In this document: positions 15,618 to 24,350 of the stretch, piece by piece
How positions within the stretch are numbered: the stretch's first letter is position 1
Layout of the letters: every line of letters starts with the position of its first letter
Assembly (NCBI RefSeq): GCF_027921445.1
Contig: NZ_CP115667.1
Span: forward strand, 1,426,001 to 1,490,000
Direction of reading: 5' to 3'
DNA length: 64,000 nt
From: Peptoniphilus equinus
Lineage (GTDB): Bacteria; Bacillota; Clostridia; Tissierellales; Peptoniphilaceae
Translations under genes and position numbers: made by a program
Notes under the pieces: generated by a model
What the model was told of the DNA's origin: nothing
The model's input: the letters and a program-made list of their open reading frames with translations, nothing else
Databases searched by the model: none

Positions 15618-18137
15618 TTAGTTGCCAGAATTAGCTACAACCACGTTAACGTTAACGGTTGCTGTAAAGGATACGCCGTCTTTATCATAAGTGTACTCTA
15701 CCGGAACGGTAGCACCATTTGCAACTACAGAAAGAATGGCGGCAGAAATTTCATTTACGTCAGTGTTTGGAGCTACGATAGTCTTTCCACCAACAGTGAA
15801 AGATTGAATACCTGCTTCGTAAAGCTTTTGTAAATGTGCAATACCTGCGGTTACTAATGCCTCAGCATCAGCAGCAGTGCCGCCAGTGATGGTCATGGTT
15901 GCTACTTCCGGTGAATTAGCATCGAACGCGAAAGCTACTTTACCAGCAACAGCTGGATCTGCGTTAAGTGCTGTAACTTCGTTGGCTGCTGCTTCGTTGA
16001 AAGCTGCTTTAGCTTCTGCAACTGCTGCTACTTCGATAGGAGTTCCTTCACCATCGTGAGTGCCATCGTTAACTCGGAAGTTGGTAGCCAATACTTTGCC
16101 ATAAAGGCCGGACATATTGTCTACGGAGAAGATAACTTGTACATCTACGAAGTTAACGAGAAGTTTTGCATCGTCTTTTGCTACATAGTAATTTTCAATG
16201 TGGTGAGAATCATCAACGTCGAATGCGTTGTTGTACACATCAATGGTTACCAGCGCTGTATTCGCATCTTCATCTTTGACGCTAAGCACTTTACCTACAT
16301 AAGTGTTGCCTTGGAATGCGGTCCAGTTGTTTTGGAGTGCACCGTCAAGGTGAGTATCTCTTGGAAGGATGGATACGACTTTCGGTACGTTGTTGCCTTC
16401 GTTTGCACCAAGTTGGATTACGGTGCCTGCTTCGAGTTTGTCGAATCTGATGGCTGAGAAGATGTCGGCATCGTCAAGGTTTACGATGGTTTGGAAACCG
16501 TGTTCGTCAACGACTTGAAGGGTGCGGCCGTCATCTTTAAGATCAACTACTCTTACGATTGGGTGCTTGTTAACGTCGCTGTGATCAAGAACCATACCGT
16601 ATTCATCAGTGCCGTTTGCTGCGGAATAAGTGACTTCAACGATATCAAATTTATTGTTGTAGTTGTATGGGAATACGGACAGGTTGGTCATAACGTTAGC
16701 ATCTACGAGTTCGCCGTTTGCTTTTTCAAGGGTTACGCCGTAGTTGTAGTTGGTTTCGTTAATAACGCGGTATAATTCGCTTCCTTTTGCTTTGGTTACT
16801 GTGTTGAACACGATAACTTTTGCAGTTTGTCCGTTGGTGTTGAAGCCTTGGATAACGCCTTCGTAGCCATTGGTGTCATATCCTGCATAGACGTTTGGAA
16901 TCTTGTATTCGTCATAGTTTTGGAAACCGATCAGGGCTACTGCTGCTGCTAAGTCTTCAACTTCTCTCATTTGGTTGTTGTAAGGGTTAGCTACGAATAC
17001 ACGAGTGTCATCGTTAACTTTTAATTCAACGGTACCATAGTTAGGGCTTACAAATGTAATAGCATTGGCTTTAGTGTTGTTGTCGTTGAATTTGATGGTT
17101 GCATAGCTAGTAAGTGCATCTGCGTTGTATTTGTCTAAAGTTCCTACTTCAAGCGCTTCAGTTGATACGGTTGCATCAGCTACACCTTCCCAACGGCTGT
17201 TGCCGTCTTGTACGGTGTTGACATCTGCGCCAAGAGCCATGAACTCTGGGTTACCCAGTTCAAGGATGTGTGTTACTTCGTTTTTGTCGTTAACAAGTAC
17301 GCGAACTAAAGATCCAAGGTAGTAATCTGGGTTGGTGATGTCTTTAACTTTGATCATGTTGGTCTTGCTTGCGCCGTTAGCTTGTACGAATACGGTGTCG
17401 GTAGTTACGGTGTAAGTTTGTTTGTCATCTTGGTTCAGGGTGAGTTTGTTGTTTCTAAGTGCGGAAAGTACGCCGAGCTTAGCATCTACTGGAACTCTTC
17501 TGAAGTTGACGAGTTTGTACAGTGCGTTGTATACCATGGTGAATGCATCGCCACGTGTTGCTGCTGCGTTAGCATCAGTTACAGTTACGTCGTCAAGAAT
17601 ACCAAGTTGGGTTGCCCATGTTAACCATTGACCGGCCCAGTTTGCGTTGGCTGTTTTGGCCATGTCTGCGGTGAGGTCTTCTTTAACCAGTACGACGAGC
17701 ATTTTTGCAAGTTCTGCATAGGTGACGTTGTTTTCTGGTTTGAAGGATCCATCTGGATAACCTTGGAGCATTGCCAGTCCGTTGGCTGCTGATGGTACGG
17801 TGGTACCTACAGTGATCACGCCGTTTGCCCAGTGGGTTGCATCAACGTCGGAGTAGATGTTGATAGAACCTTGAAGTTTTTTGGACAGGTCTTCGTGACC
17901 GTTGGCTAATGCTAACAGTTTGGTGATTTCTGCTCTGGTGATTGTCTTATCTAATTGATAAGAACCATCTTCGTAACCTTCAACTAATTTTTTGTCGATA
18001 ACGTATTGGATTTTGTTGTCTTTTCCAACTACTTTCTCAACTTTTTCTTCAGTTGTTGTTTCGGCTGCGAAGACAGATGTGAATGTGCCCAGTACCATAA
18101 CTAGTGTCAGTACTAGGGAAAGAAGTTTCTTGTTCAT
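15618..18137 (-). CDS. S-layer protein with N-terminal SLH domains
   Basis: An 839-residue exported protein. Signal peptide to about residue 24 (VFA|AE). Three SLH modules lie at ~35-215 (VEGYEDGSYQLDKTITRAEI; YSDVDATHWANGVI with LQGYPDGSFKPENNVTYAEL; WLTWATQLGILD with ATRGDAFTMVYNAL). The remaining ~620 residues are a Val/Asp/Asn-rich, low-cysteine beta-type region. Codon use is narrow and repetitive (GTT, GCT, AAC), as in very highly expressed genes. With the long structured leader this fits the major S-layer subunit. AAGGAGG site 10 nt before the ATG. The repeat-bearing SLH protein gene follows downstream but has its own promoter. Confidence 0.9.
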   Translation of the reverse strand: MNKKLLSLVLTLVMVLGTFTSVFAAETTTEEKVEKVVGKDNKIQYVIDKKLVEGYEDGSYQLDKTITRAEITKLLALANGHEDLSKKLQGSINIYSDVDATHWANGVITVGTTVPSAANGLAMLQGYPDGSFKPENNVTYAELAKMLVVLVKEDLTADMAKTANANWAGQWLTWATQLGILDDVTVTDANAAATRGDAFTMVYNALYKLVNFRRVPVDAKLGVLSALRNNKLTLNQDDKQTYTVTTDTVFVQANGASKTNMIKVKDITNPDYYLGSLVRVLVNDKNEVTHILELGNPEFMALGADVNTVQDGNSRWEGVADATVSTEALEVGTLDKYNADALTSYATIKFNDNNTKANAITFVSPNYGTVELKVNDDTRVFVANPYNNQMREVEDLAAAVALIGFQNYDEYKIPNVYAGYDTNGYEGVIQGFNTNGQTAKVIVFNTVTKAKGSELYRVINETNYNYGVTLEKANGELVDANVMTNLSVFPYNYNNKFDIVEVTYSAANGTDEYGMVLDHSDVNKHPIVRVVDLKDDGRTLQVVDEHGFQTIVNLDDADIFSAIRFDKLEAGTVIQLGANEGNNVPKVVSILPRDTHLDGALQNNWTAFQGNTYVGKVLSVKDEDANTALVTIDVYNNAFDVDDSHHIENYYVAKDDAKLLVNFVDVQVIFSVDNMSGLYGKVLATNFRVNDGTHDGEGTPIEVAAVAEAKAAFNEAAANEVTALNADPAVAGKVAFAFDANSPEVATMTITGGTAADAEALVTAGIAHLQKLYEAGIQSFTVGGKTIVAPNTDVNEISAAILSVVANGATVPVEYTYDKDGVSFTATVNVNVVVANSGN

Positions 18138-18307
18138 CTTGTCTTTCGACCTCCTTAAAAATTTTGTAGACCTACAAAAGTCTTAAACTTTTGCCGACTG
18201 TGTGAACGCACAGTCTCTGAGGTGACAAGTAAACATTATTCGCATCGTCACATAAGTGTCTTATGGATAATATTTAATTGTCATTGTTCCTCATTATCTT
18301 CATTATA
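18138..18307 (-). promoter_or_regulatory. Long structured leader and promoter of the S-layer gene
   Basis: A TATAAT -10 (18307-18302) gives an untranslated leader of about 160 nt; its -35 is poor. The leader contains two perfect hairpins: GACTGTG/CACAGTC (18196-18202 with 18209-18215) and CAAAAGT/ACTTTTG (18175-18181 with 18187-18193). A second possible promoter, TTGTCA (18405-18400), 17 nt, CATAAT (18382-18377), lies further upstream. Long hairpin leaders stabilise S-layer mRNA in other bacteria. Confidence 0.6.
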
Positions 18308-18461
18308 CACCATCCAAAGCAAAGTAAAATTACAGTTGTGTTACAGAGCTGTTACCTCGCTAACGTTGTAGACCGTATTATGTGTGACACTGACTCGATT
18401 GACAAACTATGCCCGATGATGTGTGCCCTGTGGTAACCTTTCCGGGCATACAAAAAGCATC

Positions 18462-18605
18462 CTAGCTCAAGTGACTGATGTTGGCACTTAAGGTTTGGAT
18501 GCAGTGTGTGAGTTCGATGATGCGCTTTTCCACGCGTATAAGCAGGTAGCAGCTGACGGCGATGGGAAAGCCGACATTGCCTACCAGGCTGATCAGTTCG
18601 TCCAT
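18462..18605 (-). CDS. YvrJ family small membrane protein
   Basis: A 47-residue protein: MDELISLVGNVGFPIAVSCY, then LLIRVEKRIIELTHCIQTLS and a short tail. The GNVGFPIAV…YLLIRVEKRI pattern is that of the YvrJ family: one membrane helix followed by an amphipathic segment. AGGTGAG precedes the ATG at 18605. It is the last gene of a trio with DUF2922 and DUF1659 proteins. Function unknown. Confidence 0.8.
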   Translation of the reverse strand: MDELISLVGNVGFPIAVSCYLLIRVEKRIIELTHCIQTLSANISHLS

Positions 18606-18653
18606 AGCGTTCTCACCTTTCTTCCATACTGTTTACTGTGTCCCAGCCTTTTG

Positions 18654-18890
18654 TCAGGCGGTGACGTCTTCAATGAGATCACGTTCGGTGACGGATCTCA
18701 CGTAGGCACGCTTCACTTGGGTCATGGCATCGCCTTCCGGGCTTTGAAAGAGCTCGGTGGTGATAACGGATTGACCGAATGCTTGGACGTGTTCTGCGGT
18801 GATATCGGATTTCGGATCGTTGAAGCTGAAACGTTTGGTATCGCCTGCTTCATCGAGGAAGATGACTTCCAGTGTGTTGGTCGTTGCCAT
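18654..18890 (-). CDS. DUF2922 family protein
   Basis: A 78-residue protein (MATTNTLEVIFLDEAGDTKR…). The pattern LEVIFLDEAGDTKRFSFNDPKSDIT followed by VQAFGQSVI and VKRAYVRSVTERDLIE is typical of DUF2922. The ATG at 18890 is chosen because AAAGGAG lies 7 nt before it; an upstream in-frame start has none. No catalytic motif is visible. Sits between DUF1659 and YvrJ genes. Confidence 0.85.
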   Translation of the reverse strand: MATTNTLEVIFLDEAGDTKRFSFNDPKSDITAEHVQAFGQSVITTELFQSPEGDAMTQVKRAYVRSVTERDLIEDVTA

Positions 18891-18954
18891 GGTATCTCCT
18901 TTCAATTAGATAATTTTTAAGTTACGGTGGTTTGTCCTTGTGCTGACTGTGCTC

Positions 18955-19170
18955 TTAAGCTTCAATCTTTTCCGGGATTTCTGTCTCTACAATTTTGTAG
19001 GTTTTCAGCGCCGGACTTTGTGTGATGGCGTTTAATGCGACGACCATATCCTGGATATGTGCTTCTGCGGCCTGAGGATTGAGTCCGGAGTAGGTCCGGG
19101 ATGCGGTGCGTGTGGCACCTGTTGTGGTGGTGCCGTCGGCATATACGAGTCTGACTTTGGCGTTGTCCAT
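18955..19170 (-). CDS. DUF1659 family protein
   Basis: A 71-residue protein, MDNAKVRLVYADGTTTTGAT…, with the TRTASRTYSGLNPQAAEAHI and ALNAIT segments of DUF1659. Start at 19170 has AAAGGAGGTGAG upstream; longer in-frame extensions lack a site. First gene of the trio. DUF1659, DUF2922 and YvrJ proteins are often encoded together in Bacillota, and no role has been established to my knowledge. Confidence 0.85.
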   Translation of the reverse strand: MDNAKVRLVYADGTTTTGATRTASRTYSGLNPQAAEAHIQDMVVALNAITQSPALKTYKIVETEIPEKIEA

Positions 19171-19285
19171 GTTCTCACCTCCTTTACTTATATATCGGCC
19201 GGAGCGGTAAAAGTTACCTGTCGCTGACAACATCCTTACCGTGCGGTGAATGCTATGACAGGTCCTGTCCATTTTTTGCAAGAAA

Positions 19286-19324
19286 ATACCGAGTACTTTG
19301 GACGCTTCACCTCGTACTCGGTAT
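19286..19324. repeat. 11-bp perfect inverted repeat between ferritin and DUF1659 genes
   Basis: ATACCGAGTAC (19286-19296) and GTACTCGGTAT (19314-19324) with a 17-nt loop, followed on the minus strand by TTTTC. A 13-bp palindrome GACAGGTCCTGTC lies at 19257-19269. They may be a back-up terminator and an operator; no regulator is recognised. Confidence 0.5.
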
Positions 19325-19411
19325 GTCATGTTGTTTTCGCCAACCGTTATCCACAGTTCATGGATCCGTCTTACGCTTATGGACAATCCACGAACCGAGT
19401 GTTTTTATGTA

Positions 19412-19436
19412 CAAAAAAACTCCCCAAAGGGAGTTT
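19412..19436 (-). terminator. Terminator of the ferritin gene
   Basis: AAACTCCC/GGGAGTTT stem with seven T on the minus strand, 10 nt after the ferritin stop. Confidence 0.9.
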
Positions 19437-19446
19437 GATGGCTTCT

Positions 19447-19926
19447 TTAGCGTTGGCCGAGTTCACGGTCGTAGATATAAAGACCGCTCCAGCTTTCGCC
19501 GATGCGTTCGAGACGTTCCAAAATGCCTCTGAAGTTGTCTTCTTCTTCAACTTGTTCTTTGATGAACCAACCGAGGAATTCAAGGGTTTCAAAGTTGTCG
19601 TCGTCTTGAGCTTTCTTGTACAGTTCACGAATGCGACGGGTAACTTCTTGTTCGTGTTCGTAAGCTTGTTGGAAGATGTTGATGAACGCGCCTCCGTTCA
19701 CTTCCGGTTTTGCAATAGCTTCCAGTGTCGGTTCGTTATCAGTGTCGTGAAGGAACTCATAGAATTTATGAGCGTGTTCCATTTCTTCTTTAGCTTGATG
19801 ATACATAAAGTGTGCGAAGCCGTCCATACCTTGAGCTTTGCAGTATGACGACATAGCTAAGTAGATATATGCGCTTTCGATTTCAAAGTTAAACTGTGTG
19901 TTGAGTCCTTGTACCAGATTTTCCAT
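19447..19926 (-). CDS. Non-haem ferritin
   Basis: A 159-residue four-helix iron-storage protein of the FtnA type that would form a 24-subunit cage. Ferroxidase ligands are in the expected places: E17, E50 and H53 (EEMEHAHKF), E94 (YEHEQEV) and the EQVEEE stretch (124-129). The length is normal. AGGGAG site before the ATG. It lies 22 nt after a 90-residue unknown gene on the same strand and is followed by its own terminator. Confidence 0.93.
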   Translation of the reverse strand: MENLVQGLNTQFNFEIESAYIYLAMSSYCKAQGMDGFAHFMYHQAKEEMEHAHKFYEFLHDTDNEPTLEAIAKPEVNGGAFINIFQQAYEHEQEVTRRIRELYKKAQDDDNFETLEFLGWFIKEQVEEEDNFRGILERLERIGESWSGLYIYDRELGQR

Positions 19927-19948
19927 AATTTTCTCCCTCCGTTAACTC

Positions 19949-20221
19949 TCAGTCGAGTCCATAAAGTTCGTAGACCCCAAAGAGTTCAATGTTTAAGTTG
20001 ACTATAGTTTCGATGACTTCCGGAATACACCATGTTTCAATGCGCAGGCTGAGGCCGTTGTGCTTCAATTTTCCCTTCCCGTAATACTTGGAATCCACCG
20101 CATTAAATGTATCCAGTAAGACGCCGGTATGTTGATCCATATCACCAATTAAAAAGAAGACGTCATGTGCTTCCTGTCGTTTGTCGGGATTGATCTCATT
20201 GATCAGCAGCGTATTGTTCAT
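19949..20221 (-). CDS. Hypothetical protein, 90 residues
   Basis: Not recognised. A soluble acidic protein starting MNNTLLINEINPDKRQEAHD, with VFFLIGDMDQHTGVLLDTF and ending NLNIELFGVYELYGLD. No membrane segment, metal site or known motif is visible. AGGAGTAGGTGAG gives a good ribosome site. Placement 22 nt before ferritin suggests co-transcription, so a role linked to iron or redox conditions is possible but unproven. Confidence 0.65.
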   Translation of the reverse strand: MNNTLLINEINPDKRQEAHDVFFLIGDMDQHTGVLLDTFNAVDSKYYGKGKLKHNGLSLRIETWCIPEVIETIVNLNIELFGVYELYGLD

Positions 20222-20277
20222 CTCACCTACTCCTTTATACCTACATACCCTTAATGGATGATATCAATCAAAAATCT

Positions 20278-22284
20278 TCAGTCGGTCAGAGAAATTGTGT
20301 CGATGAATGCACTGTCTTTGGCCTTTAATGTGATCCGCGCCACCGTCCCGTCACGTGTAGCATCGGCAAGGGGAACTCGCACGGTGTCAAAACCGTTTCT
20401 GTGATTGGCGGCGTGGGTGATGAGGTCGGACTTGTACAGCACATGGGTCACCTCGCCGAGAGGACGGCGATAGGTGTCGGTGTTGACGGTTCGGGTGTGC
20501 CCCGATTTATCTTCCACTGTGATATCCACGCCTTCAAAGTCCCGTTCCGAGTCGGTTTCGGGTTTAATGTCCAGACTGAGATAGGCTGCGGCCTGTACGG
20601 GCTCGCTAAAGTCCAGAGTATAGCTGGCTCCTTTGCTGAGACGAAGCGCCGTACCGTCAAAGGCGTCATCCCCTTCTTCAGTGACACTTCCCGAGAAGCG
20701 CACACTGCCGTAGGGAAATGTGATCAGGTCGTAGTCTTCCTCAAAGTCGGCAAGCAGTCGGGCACCCGGGTAGGCCACTCGACTCCACACACCGTACTCA
20801 AAACCTTCGTAGGTTTCAGGCACCTGAAAAAAATCCTGCGGCGTCTCACGGTAAAAGATTTGATTTAAAAAGGCCAGTACCAGCTCTTCAGTCACGGTTT
20901 GCTGCGCCGCCTGTTCCAGACGCTGAGCGTGATTTAAAAAGAACGCATCGGGCGGATCGGTGTCGTAGTCCCATGTGGTGTTGAAGTTGGAATGGTCGGC
21001 GTAGGCAAGGTACACGGCGGACTTGAGCCCTCCCTGCGGTGGCACGGTGCGATTATACAGCCCAAGCGCCTCAAAGTTGTCCACATCGGTGTCTCCTGCG
21101 CCGTGAATGGCGAGAAGGTTGTTGTGCAGGGTGAGGGGTTTGCCCGACGGCTCGTACTGACCCATGGTGGCGGCAAGGGTGATGACGCCCCGAGGTTTCA
21201 AGGTGCGTTCCAGCTTGTCGCCGGTGTCGGGATTGTATTGCAGTTCGGCAAAACTTGCGGCAATTGCCGCCGCTTCGCCGCCTCGAGAGTGTCCCATAAA
21301 GACCACCTCGCCGCTTAAAGCCTTGGCATAGTCACTGTCGTGTATAAGATAGGTAGCGTTATCCGTCAGCAGCTTTGCCCGGGCGTCGTTTTCATTGCCG
21401 ATGCCCAACTTAAAGGCACTGTTTAACATGGTCATGTCCACGCTGGCAAAGGCATAACCGCGACGCGCCAAGTAGCTGCCGAGATAATCATAGCCCAGGT
21501 GACTTGCCGTGGTGAAGCGATGATTGCCGTGAGCGAGTACCACAAGAGGCACAGGCTGATCTGTCTCGGGTAACCACAACCTGCCTGCCATCTTCACATT
21601 GTCAAAGCCTCGGCCGAAGTATGCCCGGCGGACTTTGTTGTCAAAGCTCTCCACGTGAACCAGACTGTTGAGGTTCACGCCGGGTCCCTCATAGTCCGTG
21701 TGGGATGCGGCAAACAGAATGGGTGCATCCAGGGTTTTCGTGCCTTTGAAGTGTTTGGTGAGGGTGGCGCGACCGGGGTAGAAACTCGCAGCAGCGATAA
21801 GACCTAGGCCAAGAGCTGTGACAAATAAGGTGAGCTTCGGCAAGCCGTATCCGTTTTTCACGGCGGCAAGACTTCGGGTAAAGAGTGTGGTGAGCGCACT
21901 GAGGCACACGGCTGCAAAAATAACGTGAAGATCGTCCAGATCCAACGTGTCCGCCATGGTGTGTAAGGTGACACCCCACACGGCAAGGCTCAGTACCATG
22001 AGCGCCAGGCTTTGCGATGTCAGTTGGCGCAGGCACCCTGTCACAAGCCGAAGCAGCGCCGTCCCGAGTTCAAAGATCAGAAAAAATCCCAGGCTCATCA
22101 CTCCATACTGAACAGGAGTCGGTAGAGGCAGAAATTCCAAGTAGTAATAAAAACTGCTCGCCGCTACCATGGCAAGGAAAAAAACACAGATGTGGTATGC
22201 TGTGTTTTTTTTCGTGTAGCGCAATGAGAGCGCTGTATGAAGTTTTAAGTACAGTGTGTGACACAGCTCTTTGATGCGCATCAT
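20278..22284 (-). CDS. Membrane-anchored alpha/beta hydrolase
   Basis: A 668-residue fusion-type protein. Residues 1-170 hold about five hydrophobic segments. The extracytoplasmic or cytoplasmic hydrolase domain begins near 190, with oxyanion-region LVVLAHGNH (248-255), nucleophile elbow GHSRGG with Ser333, acid Asp398 (GAGDTD) and His431 (YADHSN). A beta-rich region (about 480-668) follows. This is the lipase/PAF-acetylhydrolase-like layout; an esterase or acylhydrolase acting on a lipid or envelope substrate is the safest reading. The ATG overlaps the ricT stop (ATGA), so it is translationally coupled to ricT. Confidence 0.8.
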   Translation of the reverse strand: MMRIKELCHTLYLKLHTALSLRYTKKNTAYHICVFFLAMVAASSFYYYLEFLPLPTPVQYGVMSLGFFLIFELGTALLRLVTGCLRQLTSQSLALMVLSLAVWGVTLHTMADTLDLDDLHVIFAAVCLSALTTLFTRSLAAVKNGYGLPKLTLFVTALGLGLIAAASFYPGRATLTKHFKGTKTLDAPILFAASHTDYEGPGVNLNSLVHVESFDNKVRRAYFGRGFDNVKMAGRLWLPETDQPVPLVVLAHGNHRFTTASHLGYDYLGSYLARRGYAFASVDMTMLNSAFKLGIGNENDARAKLLTDNATYLIHDSDYAKALSGEVVFMGHSRGGEAAAIAASFAELQYNPDTGDKLERTLKPRGVITLAATMGQYEPSGKPLTLHNNLLAIHGAGDTDVDNFEALGLYNRTVPPQGGLKSAVYLAYADHSNFNTTWDYDTDPPDAFFLNHAQRLEQAAQQTVTEELVLAFLNQIFYRETPQDFFQVPETYEGFEYGVWSRVAYPGARLLADFEEDYDLITFPYGSVRFSGSVTEEGDDAFDGTALRLSKGASYTLDFSEPVQAAAYLSLDIKPETDSERDFEGVDITVEDKSGHTRTVNTDTYRRPLGEVTHVLYKSDLITHAANHRNGFDTVRVPLADATRDGTVARITLKAKDSAFIDTISLTD

Positions 22285-23183
22285 TCTTGCTCCAAAGCCT
22301 TCAAATCCTGATCCGTCGCCACATCATCTTTCAACTCGGACTTGTTCACTTTAAAGGCGCGGTTGACTTTTCGGGTGCGCTTAATGTCGTCCAGATCAAA
22401 GATGCCGTAATCCACTTCGTCCCCATGATTAAAGGCGACTTTCACCAACTCCTGAATGGTATAGGTGCCTACCACGGTGCCTTTGCCTTGAGGGGTTTCC
22501 ACAAACTCGCCTTGGCGCGGCATCCGCTTGATGATACACTCGTAGCCTTCCTGTTCGTAGCGCAGACAGCACATCAGTCGGCCGCACACGCCGGAAATCT
22601 TGGTGGGATTTAAGGAGAGCCCCTGATCTTTAGCCATTTTAATGGAGACGGGACTGAATTCACTCAAAAAGGAAGAACAGCACGTCTCTCGACCGCAGCA
22701 CCCCAACGCGCCCACGGTTTTCGCTTCGTCCCTCACACCGATTTGACGCAGTTCAATGCGCGTTCTAAAAATCTGTGCCAAGTCGCGCACCAGATTTCTG
22801 AAATCGACACGTCCTTCGGCGGTGAAATAGAAGAGAAGTTTGGAGCGGTCGAAGGTGTATTCCACATTGATAAGATTCATGCGAAGGTGATGGTGCGCTA
22901 CACGATCTTCAAAGACCAGGTGAGCTTCCTTAGCCCCGTTGCGATTGTTGATATGCTGAGCCGTGTCCTCGTCCGTGGCAATGCGCTCCACCTTTTTCAG
23001 CTCCGACTTCATCGAGGTCGGATCGATGGTCTTTTCCGTGACAACTGTGCCGTATTCCAAACCCCGAGCCGTCTCCACAATGACATGATCATTCAGTTCG
23101 GCGCCGGAATCCGCCGGATTAAAATAATAGATCTTTCCGTTTTTCTTGAAACGAATCCCCAGTACTCGTACTTTATTTTCCAA
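22281..23183 (-). CDS. ricT: PSP1-domain regulatory iron-sulfur protein RicT (YaaT)
   Basis: A 300-residue PSP1-domain protein. The cysteine-rich signature GALGCCGRETCC (158-169) and CGRLMCCLRYE (200-210) give Cys162/163/168/169/200/205/206, the ligands expected for the Fe-S clusters of the RicAFT (YmcA-YlbF-YaaT) complex, which in Bacillus affects RNase Y-dependent mRNA maturation. It overlaps holB by 11 nt and sits in the same tmk-darA-holB-ricT order as in Bacillus (where the neighbours are yaaO, tmk, yaaQ, yaaR, holB, yaaT). Confidence 0.92.
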   Translation of the reverse strand: MENKVRVLGIRFKKNGKIYYFNPADSGAELNDHVIVETARGLEYGTVVTEKTIDPTSMKSELKKVERIATDEDTAQHINNRNGAKEAHLVFEDRVAHHHLRMNLINVEYTFDRSKLLFYFTAEGRVDFRNLVRDLAQIFRTRIELRQIGVRDEAKTVGALGCCGRETCCSSFLSEFSPVSIKMAKDQGLSLNPTKISGVCGRLMCCLRYEQEGYECIIKRMPRQGEFVETPQGKGTVVGTYTIQELVKVAFNHGDEVDYGIFDLDDIKRTRKVNRAFKVNKSELKDDVATDQDLKALEQE

Positions 23184-24057
23184 TTAAAAGCCCTCCTATT
23201 GCGAGCTCAAAGTTTGTATTGTCCCGTAAGTAGCGTCGGGTCTTGCGAATGGCTTGATAGCGACTGAGACATTCTTCCGTGCTCAGATGCTGTTTTTCTA
23301 TAAAGGCCATGGCGTCGATGTTGATAATGGCATCGGGGACGTTCAGGTTGTTGAAGATGATGTCCCTCAAAAAAAGACTGTAGATGCTGAAAAATTCTTC
23401 CAACTGATCTTTGTGCTCATTAAAAAATGCCATCTCATCAAAGGGGTTACTCAAATTGAGCAGTCGGTCAATCACCCGAAGACACCGCGCGCGAAATTCC
23501 AGCGCGCCGGGGTTTTCACCATACTCCAGTGCCCGCCTCACCGAGCCTGCGCTGATTCTTGAAAACAGCTTGGCGTTGGCCTCTCCCAGTGCCAAATTCT
23601 CCCTTAAAAAGGTTTCTATCTGTGCATCCCCCACGTCTTTAAAGCGGATGACTCGGGAGCGTGAGACAATCACCGGCAAAACGCCTTCCGTTGACCCTGC
23701 AGTGAGGATGATTTTGACGTGCGCCTGAGGCTCTTCCAAGGTCTTTAACAACGCATTTTGCCCGCTCACACTCACGTGTTCAAACCCGTCGATAAGATAG
23801 ACTTTATAGCGTCCGCTGTAAGGCTTTATGTAGCTGTCTGCCACAATCCCTTCGATGGTCTCTTTTTTTATGGTGTCACCGCGCACCACTGTGATGTCCG
23901 CCGCATCGGAGGCAATGCGCCCGGCGAATTCCTTCGCCAAGGTGAACTTGCCGATTCCCGGTGTGCCTACAAAGAGGTAGGCGTGAGCGATGTTCCCGGA
24001 TTTCAAGTCACGCTCCAATGCGCTCACCACGCCGTCATTGCCTACAAATCGAAACAT
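23173..24057 (-). CDS. holB: DNA polymerase III subunit delta prime
   Basis: Clamp-loader subunit of the AAA+ fold, 294 residues. Walker A-like GTPGIGKF (31-38), the SYIKPYSGRYKVYLIDGFE sensor region and NALLKTLEEP (about 110-120) are typical of HolB/DnaX. The four-cysteine zinc module that usually follows the P-loop in bacterial delta prime is not seen: the segment between KEFAGRI and GDTIKKETIE contains no cysteine. The start codon overlaps the darA stop by one base (TGATG). Confidence 0.88.
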   Translation of the reverse strand: MFRFVGNDGVVSALERDLKSGNIAHAYLFVGTPGIGKFTLAKEFAGRIASDAADITVVRGDTIKKETIEGIVADSYIKPYSGRYKVYLIDGFEHVSVSGQNALLKTLEEPQAHVKIILTAGSTEGVLPVIVSRSRVIRFKDVGDAQIETFLRENLALGEANAKLFSRISAGSVRRALEYGENPGALEFRARCLRVIDRLLNLSNPFDEMAFFNEHKDQLEEFFSIYSLFLRDIIFNNLNVPDAIINIDAMAFIEKQHLSTEECLSRYQAIRKTRRYLRDNTNFELAIGGLLIGK

Positions 24058-24341
24058 CAGATTCTCAAACTGTCTTCCACATCCACCACAAAGATCGTGG
24101 CCCCGGAGACTTGCACTCGGCCGCGTGCCGTATCCACTTCTTCAGCTTCGGTGATCTCTCTGAAAATCTTGTAGACTTTTTCCAGATTCTCTTCTTCCGC
24201 ACCGAGAAGCAGCGTCGTGTTGCCGTTTTTGAAAAAGCCGCCGGACGATGCGATCTTGGTCACATAGATTTCAGCATCATAGAACGTGCTCATCAGTTTA
24301 TCGATAAATTTATCCTGCACAATGGCAATCATCATTTTCAT
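24057..24341 (-). CDS. darA: Cyclic-di-AMP receptor DarA/PstA family (copy 1)
   Basis: A 94-residue PII-like protein. The family signature SSGGFFKNGNTTLLLGAE (about 32-49) contains the GGF-x-K-x-GN-T-T residues that line the c-di-AMP pocket in PstA/DarA; the trimer would act as a signal receptor. A GAGGTGAC site precedes the ATG. It follows a paralogue by 9 nt and is coupled to holB. Confidence 0.9.
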   Translation of the reverse strand: MKMMIAIVQDKFIDKLMSTFYDAEIYVTKIASSGGFFKNGNTTLLLGAEEENLEKVYKIFREITEAEEVDTARGRVQVSGATIFVVDVEDSLRI

Positions 24342-24350
24342 AGTGTCACC

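Noticed and set aside
19347-19355. Perfect DnaA-box word TTATCCACA
   Set aside because: Only one copy was seen here, with no cluster, no AT-rich unwinding region and no dnaA/dnaN nearby; likely chance.
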